Source: Pseudofabraea citricarpa
Taxonomy: Eukaryota > Ascomycota > Leotiomycetes > Helotiales > Dermateaceae
Direction of reading: 5' to 3'
Assembly: GCA_029641185.1 (NCBI GenBank)
Contig: JAPWGK010000005.1
Coordinates: forward strand, 1,860,001 to 1,924,000
DNA length: 64,000 bases
Shown here: one piece after another, positions 1 to 10,783 of the stretch
Numbering within the stretch: position 1 is the stretch's first letter
Layout of the letters: every line of letters starts with the position of its first letter
Made by a program: the position numbers and the translations under genes
The notes under the pieces: generated by a model
What the model was told of the DNA's origin: nothing
The model's database searches: none
What the model saw: the letters and a program-made list of their open reading frames with translations, nothing else

Positions 1-1
1 C

Positions 2-529
2 CAGGCTGAGCAAGCTCGCGCACAACAAACTGTACGCTTCGAGCAGCCTGCATACTCATCACGAAATGGCCCCTCCAGTGCATACCATCATAGTGCTCCT
101 CCCATTACGCCCAAAGAATCTAAACGACAGGCTTGGTATCATGGACCGATCTCTCAGCAGACGCAAGAACTCCGCCATCAACGCACTTCTCCGGCAGACT
201 CAAGTAGCTCTGAAGGTGGTATCCCAGGAACTCCAAGCAGCGTTGCTGCAGCCGAGTACCATCCGACAATTGTTCACTCCAGCGGTCGTGTTGAATCAAA
301 CGGTACCTCCCACGATGCTTGGGCAGGTCAGCAGCATACACCAAACGGCTATAGCAATTATCCTCCTCAGGGCGATGGAAGCTACACCTATGCCCCAGGA
401 AACAACCAGCAAACGGTTCACCAAGGTGTCAGCCAGATGCCCAAAACGCAAGATAACAACATGCTTAGATTAGAGGCATTGGTTGCTGTAGCTACAAGCG
501 AAGAAAATGTTGCTGCTACTGCTTATTAG
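2..529 (+). CDS. C-terminal part of a Gln/Ser/Pro-rich probable transcription regulator (5' end outside window)
   Basis: The reading frame starting at base 2 is open for 175 codons and ends at TAG 527-529. The translation is rich in Gln, Ser, Pro, Tyr and Asn, as in the disordered tails of fungal DNA-binding regulators, and closes with a compact hydrophobic end, MLRLEALVAVATSEEN..AY. I have a weak recollection of a similar tail in Con7-like C2H2 regulators, but no DNA-binding domain lies in the window, so the family is not assigned. A longer ATG-initiated frame at 66-473 overlaps it in another phase; its composition is not protein-like. The true start, upstream introns and domain lie to the left of base 1. 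Confidence 0.6.
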   Translation, partial: QAEQARAQQTVRFEQPAYSSRNGPSSAYHHSAPPITPKESKRQAWYHGPISQQTQELRHQRTSPADSSSSEGGIPGTPSSVAAAEYHPTIVHSSGRVESNGTSHDAWAGQQHTPNGYSNYPPQGDGSYTYAPGNNQQTVHQGVSQMPKTQDNNMLRLEALVAVATSEENVAATAY

Positions 530-2432
530 GTTTACGAAGTCTACCGGTGCAACTACAGAAGATCGAGATTTCTTTTTGGTGTATATATTAACACAACATT
601 TTCCTCGTCGTTCTTCTGAAGATACCCGGCATTTATATCTTTACTTTGCCAGTAACGAAATTACGATTTACAACTACGAATACAACGCTCACGCATGATG
701 CTTCGATAACGAGTCTCACGATCCTACTTCTTGGGGGCGAGTTTCTTGGGAGGCTAGCCGAGCAAGCATTGGTCTTTTGCTTTACTTTGGAGTTATATTA
801 GCATTCTTTTTAATGATTTTCTGCATGCGACTGCACTTTCAATTATTTGGAGGTTTTCCCATTTGGGGCCTTGTTCGGTTCTCAAGAAGATTTCCTTTGT
901 GGTCTTGAGTGTGAGGGATTCATTGGGCTCGGCGGTACAGATATGCTTTGAGATACCCATACCCATGCGATCGCTTTTATCTGGGAGGAATGCGGTATAT
1001 GCCATGCGGTTTTTCTTTTCTTTTCTTTTTCTTTTTTCTGAGGATTGGGTTTCTGGGGAATTGAGGGGGATAGGTCAGCGTTTGAGCTTTTCTTGGCTTC
1101 TTATTTTCACGAATGGTCCAACACCGTACCTGCCGTGCCGTACCGTACCTGCCGTGCCGTACCGTACCGCGCCGTCTGCGATGATGGGATTTGTTAGATA
1201 ACCTTTGGTTTTTACTTTTTGCTCTCTCTCTACCTCAACTCAATCCACTACTCTATGATGAAACGGAATTCTTACGTGTCGCATGGGTGACGAACCTTCC
1301 TCTTGTTTCTCTCCATTTATGCTTAACCGTCTATCTGCGTTGGGCTGGTTTCAGGTACCGATTTTGTGACTTGGCGAAGTTGCCGTGAGGTTCTTTTTAG
1401 GTTTCGAGGTCTTGGAGGGAGTGATGTCATGTTATGTAGAGTAGACAATGAGAGGGGAAGGGGGATGAGGATCGGGTTTTATGTTGGATAGATGAGTTCC
1501 GTAGAGCTTGTACGGTGGAGAAGCTCGGGTGGTTCGGGTGGTTCGGGGTGGGTTGACCTTGGATGATCCATCTCTTGGCTCGGCTGCCGTCGCTTAAAAT
1601 TAATTAAGTACCTACAGTAGGACTCCCGTCAAGGAGCTGGGCTGGTGGGCTGGTGAGCTGGTGGACGGGGAGGTTCGTGGTGGATCTTGTGGAGTAAAAG
1701 GTAGAGAATTAGGGACAGAGAGAGTTCGACATTGATTGACTGATTGATTAGTATCTCCGAGTCCCATCTTTTGTTCCTCTTCCTCCCTCTCGGTATTGCA
1801 AGCAAATTATGCTGCTGTTCATTGTTGGTGGGCGCCCCGTGGCTTCTTACTTAGAATCCTGTGCGGTGGGTTCTGAGATTTTATTTTATTGAGTGAGGGA
1901 GGAAGGGATAGATGAACAAGCGAGCTTGGAGAATTGGTTGGTAGGTTGGGGTCGGTTAGGTGGTTTTGTTACGGCTGATTGTCAGACAGTTAAGTTAAAC
2001 TTTGGCTAATTTTGCAGAGATGCCATCTAGCTTCTACCTACCTACCTTTTGGAATAACTATGTGACTATGTCCCTCGCAGAAAAAGCTCACCATCACCAG
2101 CTTGGAACTAACCAGTGATGGCACTCCCATGCTTTCCCCTCCTAATTCCCATTCATCATCTTCTCTAGCGATATTTTAATACTTACCTTGTTATTATCTT
2201 CTTTCGTCTAAGCGGAAAGGTAAATATATCACAGTTTAGTTTGTCCGAATTGTGCTATTACAGACTTTGGAGTGAAGGAGAAAGGTAAATATATCATGAT
2301 TCCGTTCATCAGAATCGGCGGGTTTGTACCTTTGAAGGTCTATAGAGAATTAAGAGTGTGGATCTATGTTCAATGCTTTATTTATTTATCAAAATGATAG
2401 TGGGTTTTTACAAGTACAGTCGTGCATACTGC
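530..2432. other. gene-free stretch with pyrimidine tracts and a short GTACC-rich repeat
   Basis: About 1.9 kb between the stop of the first gene and the stop of the GST gene, so both genes converge here. It holds T-rich tracts (around 1015-1040), GT/GG-rich low-complexity sequence (1500-1680) and a 19-bp tandem unit repeated about 2.4 times near 1124-1168. No convincing coding exon was seen on either strand; the short open frames have no intron continuation or family resemblance. Confidence 0.6.
1124..1168. repeat. 19-bp tandem repeat, about 2.4 copies
   Basis: The unit CCGTACCTGCCGTGCCGTA occurs at 1124-1142 and 1143-1161 and continues with a partial copy CCGTACC at 1162-1168. It is noncoding and contains the GTACC/TACCGTACC words that recur in other intergenic parts of this window. 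Confidence 0.8.
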
Positions 2433-3560
2433 TTACTTATGAGTCTCCTGATCCTTCTCTTGTCCCTTCATGACCCAGCTACTATGATACTTCTCAAATT
2501 CCTCCTCTCCCTCCTTGCTTTTCAACATTTCCTTCAACTTGAATTTCTCAGGAACATCTAGTCCCTTCTCAACAGCATCTCTCTTATTGATCCTCTTCAG
2601 CCAATCACTGATTTCTGGGAATTCACTGACATCCACGCCGGCCCACTCTGCCCAGTTGATCCAGCTGAAACATGCGAGATCCGCAATAGTGAGCTTGTCA
2701 CCAACTATCCATGGTCCATCGCTCTTGTCACTTTCTTCTACCTGGCCTGCGTTCAAAGCTGATGTGCCGGCTATGGTCTTGGTGTCGTTCTTCTGCGAAG
2801 CGAGGCGCGATTCGAGGACTTGGTAGAGGCGTTTGGTCTATATCGACTTGAGCTGTGGGATTTATCTGCCAAAATTGTATTTGCTTACCTCTGTCTGGTA
2901 TCTCTTTATAGCATAGTCAATCTTCTCTGGAGCATAGCGAAAGAAGTGATTTGCTTGGCCCTGTTGAGCTCGCTTAGCGCACTTTCTGAGCAAAGGGCAG
3001 TCGGAGCACTTACCTGCATAGGCCCAATTCCAGATTGCATCCAGGAGAGCCATTCCATAACCTCCCAGTATCTGATATACTCAATTAGTGAAGCTCTGTT
3101 TCTTTGGTTTGAAATTGTAGGACACCAACTTGTCTGAATCAAATGGATACGAGATCTTGTTCTTCGTATCATACCGCTGGACCAGATATAGCAGAATAGC
3201 CTGGCCATCGAAGACTCTTGTCTCCCTCCCTTTTTCATTCAGTGGGGGTGTTCGATCAATTATCGCAGGGATTCTTCCATTTGCTATGCCGCCTGTCAAT
3301 AACTCGCTGACGTCATAGAATTTCCAAATCGCACTCACGGTTTATCGTCAGGTATTTGTCTTCTTTCTGCTGATTCTTGGAGATATCAATATGTACGACT
3401 TCGTATTTCAGACCAAGCTCCTCCAGAGCGATTGAAACTTTCTGTCCGTTAGGTGTCCCTGCTGTGTAGAGACTTTAATTGTAAGCCAATGCCATAGTAA
3501 CCTCTCGGTATATGAAGCGTACGAGATTTGTGGTTCTGCGTCGGGGTTTGGTTTCGACAT
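2433..3560 (-). CDS. glutathione S-transferase, Ure2-like, six exons
   Basis: Join of 3523-3560, 3339-3472, 3126-3283, 3014-3079, 2889-2960 and 2433-2837 on the minus strand gives about 290 residues, in the range of Ure2-type fungal GSTs. The N-terminal thioredoxin-like half reads [20 protein letters not shown], then [23 protein letters not shown], the hallmark TNPNGRIPAI-type loop, followed by [10 protein letters not shown] with the conserved glutathione-binding region. The C-terminal half carries [11 protein letters not shown] and the [17 protein letters not shown] helix. All five introns are 46-55 bp apart from a 51-bp last one, and each restores frame exactly. The short first exon (12 codons plus two bases) supplies the only fitting ATG. 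Such enzymes conjugate glutathione to electrophiles or reduce disulfides and peroxides in the cytosol; the substrate is unknown. Confidence 0.88.
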
Positions 3561-4723
3561 GTTGATTTTTGATTCAAATTCAATGGTTGTGGGTATAATT
3601 CAGTTTCTGTCTGTGAACACATAGATTCGGGATGTCTGCTGTTCTTATAGGAAGGAAGTAATATGAGCTGGTGCAATGATGTAATGCCGGACACGAGGCC
3701 TGCCCTTTGAGGTCATCGAACATTAAACGTTGGAATCTCAACGGTCAAGCTACTTCACCCCGCACGAGTGACAGTAACGGTTCGCATGGTTTTAAAAGTC
3801 ATACAAACGTGGGCATTGTGGTGCGTTACGCATGTATTCTGTACGATGTTTCGCAGTATCCACTTTTCTTCAAAGTACAGCTACACAGAGGATGTTCGAT
3901 AACTCGCTTCACCTCTAGCACAAGCAATTCAATTTGTTTACGAATACTCTGATGTGTCTAAATAATTACACCATATTTAACAAGTAGAAGACTTTGATGG
4001 GCAAATCGTAGTAAGATACGGCTGTTAGACAGTGCATAGCGGCCCGATGCACTTTCTATGGGAAAATTATTGGCATATTAAAACGCACTTACCGGTTGAC
4101 ATGGTGACCAGTTTTTTGGGCGACTGTGCCTTCGCAGCTACTGTATGAGTAAACGGTTAATTGAAAATTTAAGGTTTAAGACCAAACCACAAGTGACAAC
4201 TTTTGGGCTTATCCCTTCGTAGATCGGACGATTGACGTAAATTAGCCTCTTTCCCCTCATTACTTGACTTAGATCTCGGAGAAACCCCGAGCACGGATTT
4301 GGAATTGTTGATCTTGACATGTGAGCGGGGCTCTTTTTCTTTTGGAAAGCGAAGACTTTGACATTAGTTGTAAATATTTTTGGTTGGTATCGAAACATTA
4401 ATTCTAGGGTATTTTCAAGCTTTTTATAATGTGATTCTGAATTATGAAACAACCTCTGCTAGCACTAAAGGCTTTATAAATTTCCCACAGAAGTCTAGCA
4501 TAACAATAGAGGGTTCTTCGTTTATCTTAGATAAAATGCTTTTTTAGGTCTGCCTTGGAAGAGAGTTTAGAATTCGCAGTTGAAGCCACTTGCTCGATGG
4601 TATTTGTCAAAAGCTTAACTGCTATTGAGACCCCAAGAACAGGAAAGCAGTTTTGAATTGAATATAGTATTCACAGTTGTTACTCTACATTTCTGTGGTA
4701 AAGGAATTCTTGCCACTGCCACC
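3561..4723. other. GST upstream region and permease 3' flank, no gene seen
   Basis: About 1.16 kb with moderately AT-rich sequence. The part next to 3560 must hold the GST promoter, and the part before 4723 the permease 3' region. Short open frames on both strands lack continuation or recognisable motifs. Confidence 0.5.
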
Positions 4724-6493
4724 TCATTTGCCAAAATGCTTTCTCTCAAGCCACCTTAACGGAATATACAAAATGATAGTTGTGCCCAGAGCCAGCTCCC
4801 AAGAGATATCTGTTCCAAATGGAGCATTTCCCACCTTTAGAGCAATTGGTCCAACCCACCAAGTTTGGCTCATGCATAATATAGCTAGGACTGTGCTGGC
4901 CAGAAACACAGAGAAGGCCGCGAAACCATGAGGTAACTTGGACGAGTCTTGCCAAGCAGTAATATCATATGCATATCCGCGATGCCATATGATATGTTCA
5001 AGGAAAATTATTGTCAGGAAAGGAGTCAGCCAGTAAGCGATGACATTCAAGAAATTCTCCATGACTTCAGCCAGATGATCACGACCAGCGATAGCAGCAA
5101 CCAAGAAAACAACACCCCCGCTAAGCGACCAGATCAAGCGTGGTACTCTGAGTAGCTGGTTACTGATGGCCTGAATGTTCAAGCCAAGAGAATAGATATT
5201 GGCGATTACGACAGCGACAACCGAAAATGACAAAATCGTCTGAATGAATTTTCCAAATCCAGCAACAGCTGGATTGTATCCCTGGAAGATCTGTCCAGTA
5301 AGGCCTCCAACCCCAGCAGAATCATATGCAGTAGCAAAGGCTTCACTCCCATTCACGCAAGTCATAAGTGCAGCACCCAGAGTCTCAATCAGGAATTGAG
5401 CAGTAAACAGTCCCGTAAAAGTCCATGCAAAAACCTGCCACGGCTTTTTGGTTTCACGCATGTAAACCCCGTAATCTGCAGCAATTGGTGCCCAGCTGAT
5501 TTGAAACCCAATGATAGTCGTTCCAAAGGAGAGCACATTCGAGATCTCTGTGGGACCAGTTCCCATCGGGACATTGACAAAGTGTTTCGCGCCGAATCCA
5601 GCAACAATGCAGAAACACACGGTCATTATAATCCACGAGTAGCGCTCCCATTGATGGACTTGCTTGTAGCCAAACATTCCTACCACGATAGCCACCAATC
5701 CAATTATCAGGACTGCAACGCTCATGGGAAGCTTGGTATTTCCAACATCATATAATATCTCGGCTCCAGCAATTGCGTTTACCATAGCCCAGCCGATCTG
5801 ATTTGTGAGGTTCAGGAAGGCGATTATTTTCGCAGGATACCAACCGAATGAGTAACGTGGAATCACCATTGTTCGAAGACCGAGCTTTGGTCCCATCGTT
5901 GCCATGAGTGCAGGTGGTATTGAACCGATGATGTTGAAGAATAAGAGGCAGAGAAATGAATCCCACCATCCAAGTTCGAAAAGTCCTGGACCTAGAGTCC
6001 CAAAAGCGAGTGTAGCCTGGAGATTGTCAGATTATGTTTGGAAGTACTATACAATGAGCTGCGTAGTCCAGTGAGGGCCCGCAATAACCAAATTTGAATT
6101 ATAAAGCATGAATTCGATAAGTTCAATATCTTGCGCTCGGGCTATAATATTACTGAATCTTGACAATTTTTCTTTACTCTTAGCATACATATAAAAACCA
6201 TAACTTACTGTGCCAACATTGGCTGACATAAATAGAGAAAAGAGGTCCCTTGGACTTTGGTTCGTTCGCAATTCGATTGGAACTCTTTCAATACCACCCT
6301 CTTCAGCTCCAGATGTACGAATCCAACGTCGAATCTTGACGCCAAATGATGCTGCTTTCCCTGAGTCCTCTATGTTTCCAAGGCTGGTGTCGTAGATAGT
6401 GGTATCGTGTAAAGTATAATCAGTCTTGTCTCCTCTGTCGCTTGACTCTCGAGTCTGGTAACCTTTCTCTGCATCGTGGATCTGTTCGGCCAT
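4724..6493 (-). CDS. purine-cytosine permease (NCS1 family, Fcy2-like)
   Basis: Exons 6209-6493 and 4724-6016 with a 192-bp intron give about 525 residues, the usual size for fungal Fcy2/FcyB-type NCS1 symporters that bring cytosine, adenine, guanine and hypoxanthine across the plasma membrane with protons. The N-terminal cytosolic tail ends in GIERVP, typical of the family; after the intron the sequence reads LAFGTLGPGLFELGWWDSF, the first membrane segment with its GTLGP motif, followed by about twelve hydrophobic segments and the signature region WAPIAADYGVYM. The donor follows codon GT in ANVGT and the acceptor is CCAG at 6017-6020. The gene is divergent from guanine deaminase, which fits joint use in purine salvage and catabolism. 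The initiator ATG is at 6493. Confidence 0.9.
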
Positions 6494-6976
6494 AGCCAGT
6501 TTCCTTGAAATAAATGCCTTGGAATAAATTTTGTCGTACGATCGCAGATATCTCCGGATTGACAGGACATCAGACTTGTAATATCACCTCCTCTGATTAA
6601 ACAAACCCTTTATGTACCACATCCTTATCTGTGGTTTATTTTCGAGTCGTCACTAAGTGCGCCTCTGAAACCTCATATCTTTCCCAAACTATCTGCATGT
6701 TATCAAAGTTACAATTTGGCCGATCGCCCGCGGCGACGGCCGTAATTTCTTTATGAATCATGCCGCAAATTATTCAATACTATCATCAATGGGGATGGCG
6801 GGGAGTGGGGTTGATCATCAAGGCTGGGCTACCAGGGTTGAAGAGATAAGGCGTTGGCCGCCTTTAGTAACATCTTCTCGAAGCTTAGCATCTATCATTA
6901 CCCCACCTATGATGAGCTCGTCATACAATATGAAAGGTATCATTTCAAAGAATAATTCTATTGCGAAAAATTCATA
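6494..6976. promoter_or_regulatory. shared divergent promoter with two GATA-factor sites
   Basis: The 483 bp lie between the start codons of the purine permease and guanine deaminase. Two copies of the AGATAAG core are visible: CTTATCT at 6624-6630 (minus-strand site) and AGATAAG at 6844-6850. In fungi AreA/Nit2-type GATA factors activate nitrogen-source genes through HGATAR sites, so nitrogen control of both genes is inferred. A GC-rich patch lies near 6720-6740. I saw no perfect copy of the purine regulator UaY motif (TCGG-N6-CCGA). Confidence 0.5.
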
Positions 6977-8488
6977 ATGTCGGAATCAGAGAAACATATA
7001 TTTCTTGGACGCATTGTTCACAGCTTGTCCTTAAAGGAGCTGGAAATCCTTCCCATTGCAGCTTTGGGAGTCGAACATGGAGTAATCGCCTTCTTGGATT
7101 GCTCAATTACCACTATCCGGGATGCACGAAAGAAATATCCATCCTTCCGACATGCAACAAGCACAGTGCTATCTTCAACTCAGTTCGTGTTTCCCGGCCT
7201 CGTCGACACCCATCTCCATGCTCCACAATGGCCCAACTTGGCAATGGGAATGGAAGGAAACCTTGCTGAGTGGGTGAGAGACTACACAGATCCAATTGAA
7301 GCATCATATTGTGACAACGAGAAGGCACGGCGTGTTTATTCAGAACTTGTGCAGAAAGAGCTCGAGCTGGGCTCGACGACAGTCGCTTATAACTCAACAA
7401 TCCACTACCAAGCAACCAATATCCTTGCCGACATGTGCATCAAGTACGGTCAGAGGGGAATCATCGGGAAACTTTGTATTATTGGAGGTGCGACACATCA
7501 TAATTACGAGAGTTCTGTTGAACAGAGCTTGATAGATGAAGAAAAGAGTGTAAAATATATTCGCAAGATTGATCCAGATGGAAAGCTGGTCTTGCCATGT
7601 ATTCAGCCGCGAGGAGGTCCGTGGGCCCCTCCAGAACTCATGGAAGGTCTGGGAAAGCTATCTCAGAATACGGGAGGAGAGAAAATCCACGTACAAGCAC
7701 ATATGTGTGAGACGGTAGACGATATCGAGAAAATGAGAAAGGTGCATAGTGGATTTGAGAATTACGGTGATATGTATAAAAGTCACGGGTTGATGCACGA
7801 GAAAAGCATCTTGGCTCACTGCATTCATTTATCTGATATTGATATCCAAATCTTGGCAACTTCTGGAGCTGGCGTTGCACATAATCCAAATAGTAACACG
7901 TGTCTTCGGGATGGCGTGTGTAGAGTTCGAGAGCTGCTCAACAAAGGCGTCAAGGTTGGACTCGGCACGGATTGTTCAGCTGGATACTCAACTTTCATGC
8001 TTGACTCGATGAGACAGGCAAGCAATGTATCGAGGCACTTATCGATGAGAACGGGTGATGATAAAAACACTCTATCATTCAATGAGATTGTGTTTTTGGG
8101 AACACTGGGAAGTGCAGGCGTTCTTTCACTGGATCATAAAATTGGAAACTTTAAGCCAGGGAAATTATTTGATGCTTTGCTGGTCGATGTCGGACTGGAA
8201 GATTCTATCAATATCAGCGGCTGGGAACAGGATGACCTTGCATTGGTCAAAAAATGGGTGTTCATGGGTGATGACAGATCAATAAGAAAGGTTTTTGTGA
8301 ATGGTGTACATGTTGCAGGAAAAATAAAACCCAAGACAACTACTTGGCTGCAGAAATATTGGACGAAACTCAACTTCGCATTTAAGCCATTCAATTGCTC
8401 TAAAGGGGGCAAAACTCCAGAGCAAAGCTCCTCAATGGTCAAAGTTATTTCGTTTAGCGATGACGAAACGAATAAAGAGAGCTGCTGA
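6977..8488 (+). CDS. guanine deaminase
   Basis: A single uninterrupted frame of 503 residues, close to the length of fungal guanine deaminases (EC 3.5.4.3), which hydrolyse guanine to xanthine and ammonia. The amidohydrolase zinc ligands are all visible: the DTHLHAPQ motif near residue 77, HVQAHMCE near 240, LAHCIHL near 277 and GLGTDCSAGYS near 326 with the metal-binding Asp, and the HNPNSN loop. The flanking FPGLVDTHLHAPQWP and VRDY are typical for this family. The ATG at 6977 is the first in frame. It shares its promoter with the divergent purine permease, suggesting a two-gene guanine uptake and degradation unit that feeds nitrogen metabolism. The C-terminal 40 residues are Lys/Ser-rich and lie outside the barrel. 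Confidence 0.93.
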   Translation: MSESEKHIFLGRIVHSLSLKELEILPIAALGVEHGVIAFLDCSITTIRDARKKYPSFRHATSTVLSSTQFVFPGLVDTHLHAPQWPNLAMGMEGNLAEWVRDYTDPIEASYCDNEKARRVYSELVQKELELGSTTVAYNSTIHYQATNILADMCIKYGQRGIIGKLCIIGGATHHNYESSVEQSLIDEEKSVKYIRKIDPDGKLVLPCIQPRGGPWAPPELMEGLGKLSQNTGGEKIHVQAHMCETVDDIEKMRKVHSGFENYGDMYKSHGLMHEKSILAHCIHLSDIDIQILATSGAGVAHNPNSNTCLRDGVCRVRELLNKGVKVGLGTDCSAGYSTFMLDSMRQASNVSRHLSMRTGDDKNTLSFNEIVFLGTLGSAGVLSLDHKIGNFKPGKLFDALLVDVGLEDSINISGWEQDDLALVKKWVFMGDDRSIRKVFVNGVHVAGKIKPKTTTWLQKYWTKLNFAFKPFNCSKGGKTPEQSSSMVKVISFSDDETNKESC

Positions 8489-8673
8489 GGTGTTTGAGGG
8501 ATTCTGTATCAGGTTGTTGGAACCTATGTCATGTGCGGAAATAAAGGAGATTTTTTATCGATTGATTGGATTTTTGACCTTACTTTTGGTTTTACTTATC
8601 ACCTAATTTTGAATGGTTTTCGATTCAGTGATGACCTTTTTGATTTACAGGCTCCTTGGTTACAGTATTTTGT

Positions 8674-9269
8674 TTACATTACCAAGCAATCCTTCTTTCC
8701 CTTCCCTCGAAGTGGCCCCCTCAACTTTTGGTACTTTTCCTCTAGCTCTTTCTTGTGGTCCGCGATATCCGAACCTTCCTCATCAGAAACATATTCTAGC
8801 TCTTCCTTCCATTCTATGTGTGAGCCTTTGTCCACCACGAAGTTCGTCTCAGCTCCGGCTTTCATAGCTCGAGCCCTTTCTTCCTCTGCCTCCATTTGTT
8901 TCTCCAACATGTTTTTCTTCGTGGCTCTGGCTTTCATAGCATCATCTCTCTTTTTCTGCTGAATCAAGACTTTTTCTTTTGCTTCTTTTGCCTGATCTAT
9001 GGCAATGCCAACATAGTGCCTGGCGACATTATGGTTCCATTTAGAGATTGCGTCGAAAGTTGGAAATTCTACTCTCAAATTCCAATATTCGATTATAAAC
9101 AAAAGACGTGCTACATTTCACAGTAAGTCCATGTAATGAAACGAATTGGATGGGCGATTTTACCTTCATTCTGGATATTGGGATTTTTACATGCGATAGT
9201 AATTTCATTTTCCCGAATTTCCGCTTGCTTGATTTTCTCAAGTTCTTGTAGTCGGCTGTCTTCTAACAT
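8674..9269 (-). CDS. small coiled-coil protein with a C-terminal CAAX box
   Basis: Exons 9164-9269 and 8674-9110 (53-bp intron) give about 180 residues. The protein is highly charged: an N-terminal helix rich in Gln, Glu, Lys (LQELEKIKQAEIRENE), a middle part containing FPTFDAISKWNHNVARHYVG, and a long Ala/Lys/Glu coiled coil (KEKVLIQQKKRDDAMKAR). The C-terminus is GKGKKDCLVM, a CAAX box with an aliphatic pair and Met, favouring farnesylation, preceded by a polybasic stretch as in Ras-type membrane anchors. I do not recognise the family. It is convergent with guanine deaminase (186 bp between stops). The initiator ATG at 9269 is the only one that fits the first exon. Confidence 0.65.
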
Positions 9270-10783
9270 TCTTGCTTGAGGTATCGTGATGTGTATATGT
9301 TTAAAATGTAGTCTGTTTGGTGGGATCTGTTCAATCGTGTGAATAAAGAAACAGAAATTATGATATTTATTGTGGAAGTCTAATTTCCAAGTTCTTACCC
9401 TAGCATATACTAAAACTTAGCTAGAGATCAGCTACTAGTGTCTATACTTTTTAAACGAATACTCTCACAAACCTACACCTCCTGATATAGTCCTTCGGTA
9501 AGCTTTATGCTACTTTTAGTTTTGTTGCTAATCCTACTTCTGTTGTTATTTTAACCTATCTGGTTAAAAACGTGTCAAAGAAAGACTGAGAAAGCTGTTC
9601 CTAGAGGGAAAGGATGTGTTTGTACGATGGCTGTCTAAGATCTCAGACATGCTCCAGACACTTGTGATAGTTGAGGCTCGGTTCATATTCTTGATGTCTT
9701 GCTCGATAACTTTGATGTTCGGGCTTATTAAGTTCCGCCCGTTTTGAGATAAAGGAATGACTGCTAGAAAATCTACCTGTATTTAATGATTTCGCTATTT
9801 GGTATTGATGCCGTTTAATCAGCATTCAAAATCAGGCATCAACTACTCACACTTCAAAGGACAAACTTACAAAAAAGAGAACTTCCATCTTGATCTATGA
9901 GTAAACTATTAATACCTTGATAGTAGAGCTTGATCTCGCGAGACTCATTGGTTAACCCTCTACTCTAAATGCTAATCAGATGGTATTAATGCCACATAAA
10001 TGAACCTATATTTAAGTACGGTTCTTCCGTTGCAGGAGCTTTCTTTCTTCAGCCACCTATTTAATGAATCCACACAACACTATGATCTGATACCACACCG
10101 TTGCCTTGATTTAATCCTCTTTGGTCTTCAGTCCACCCGGTTAGTTACGCTACTAAGACTATAAGTGCCAAGTCCCGCACACTTAACAAGTGCGGCAAGC
10201 TTATAAACTTAAACCGAGTAGATTATTATTCGCTGCGATCCGCGTGTGCATTAAGAAGGTCAAGATATTAGTATTGTTGGGTAACAGCACAATTGACTCG
10301 AACTTTTCAAACATACGTTGAACGCCTCGCTTGTGAAAAGGAGGCCTTGGTGTCTGAGCGAGATTATAGATACCTTGCATAACATCCAAGCTTGAATATT
10401 TATAGGAAGTGAAAAGTAAGAAATAAAGGAAGGTAGCTCATAAAGTATGCAATGCCTGTCAACATAGCAAAGATGGTTGTATGCATATGGCTTTATTAGA
10501 AGATACAAGTGAAGGAAGACTATCAGTAAACCATGAAAAGCGAACGAGACGTAGGTATTATCTAGATGTCCATGTTGCACAATATCATTAGTTAAACCTA
10601 ATCTATAAAATAGCCAGCATTTAGCCAGTGGGTTGCTAGCTACACATTTAAGCAATTCTGCTAGGCCATGTAAAATATGTTTTTGCGTAGCGTCTCTGTA
10701 TGGTATGCTCCGTAGACCATGTAGACGAATATTCAAGTTTGAGTATGTGCCCTTGATCAGCAGCCCCCCAGGCCCGTAATCTA
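9270..10783. other. gene-free AT-rich stretch with an inverted repeat
   Basis: About 1.5 kb between the start of the CAAX gene and the stop of the NLR gene. It is AT-rich with only short, unconvincing frames (for example 10260-10736, minus). A short hairpin CCGCAC-N9-GTGCGG lies at 10175-10195 in the context of an AGTGCCAAGTCCCGCAC segment. This may be a decayed transposon end, but no target duplication was identified. Confidence 0.4.

Noticed and set aside
66..473. 135-codon plus-strand frame starting at ATG 66
   Set aside because: The frame starting at base 2 is longer, reaches a stop at 529 and has the Gln/Ser/Pro composition and compact tail of a regulator; this one is an out-of-phase shadow.
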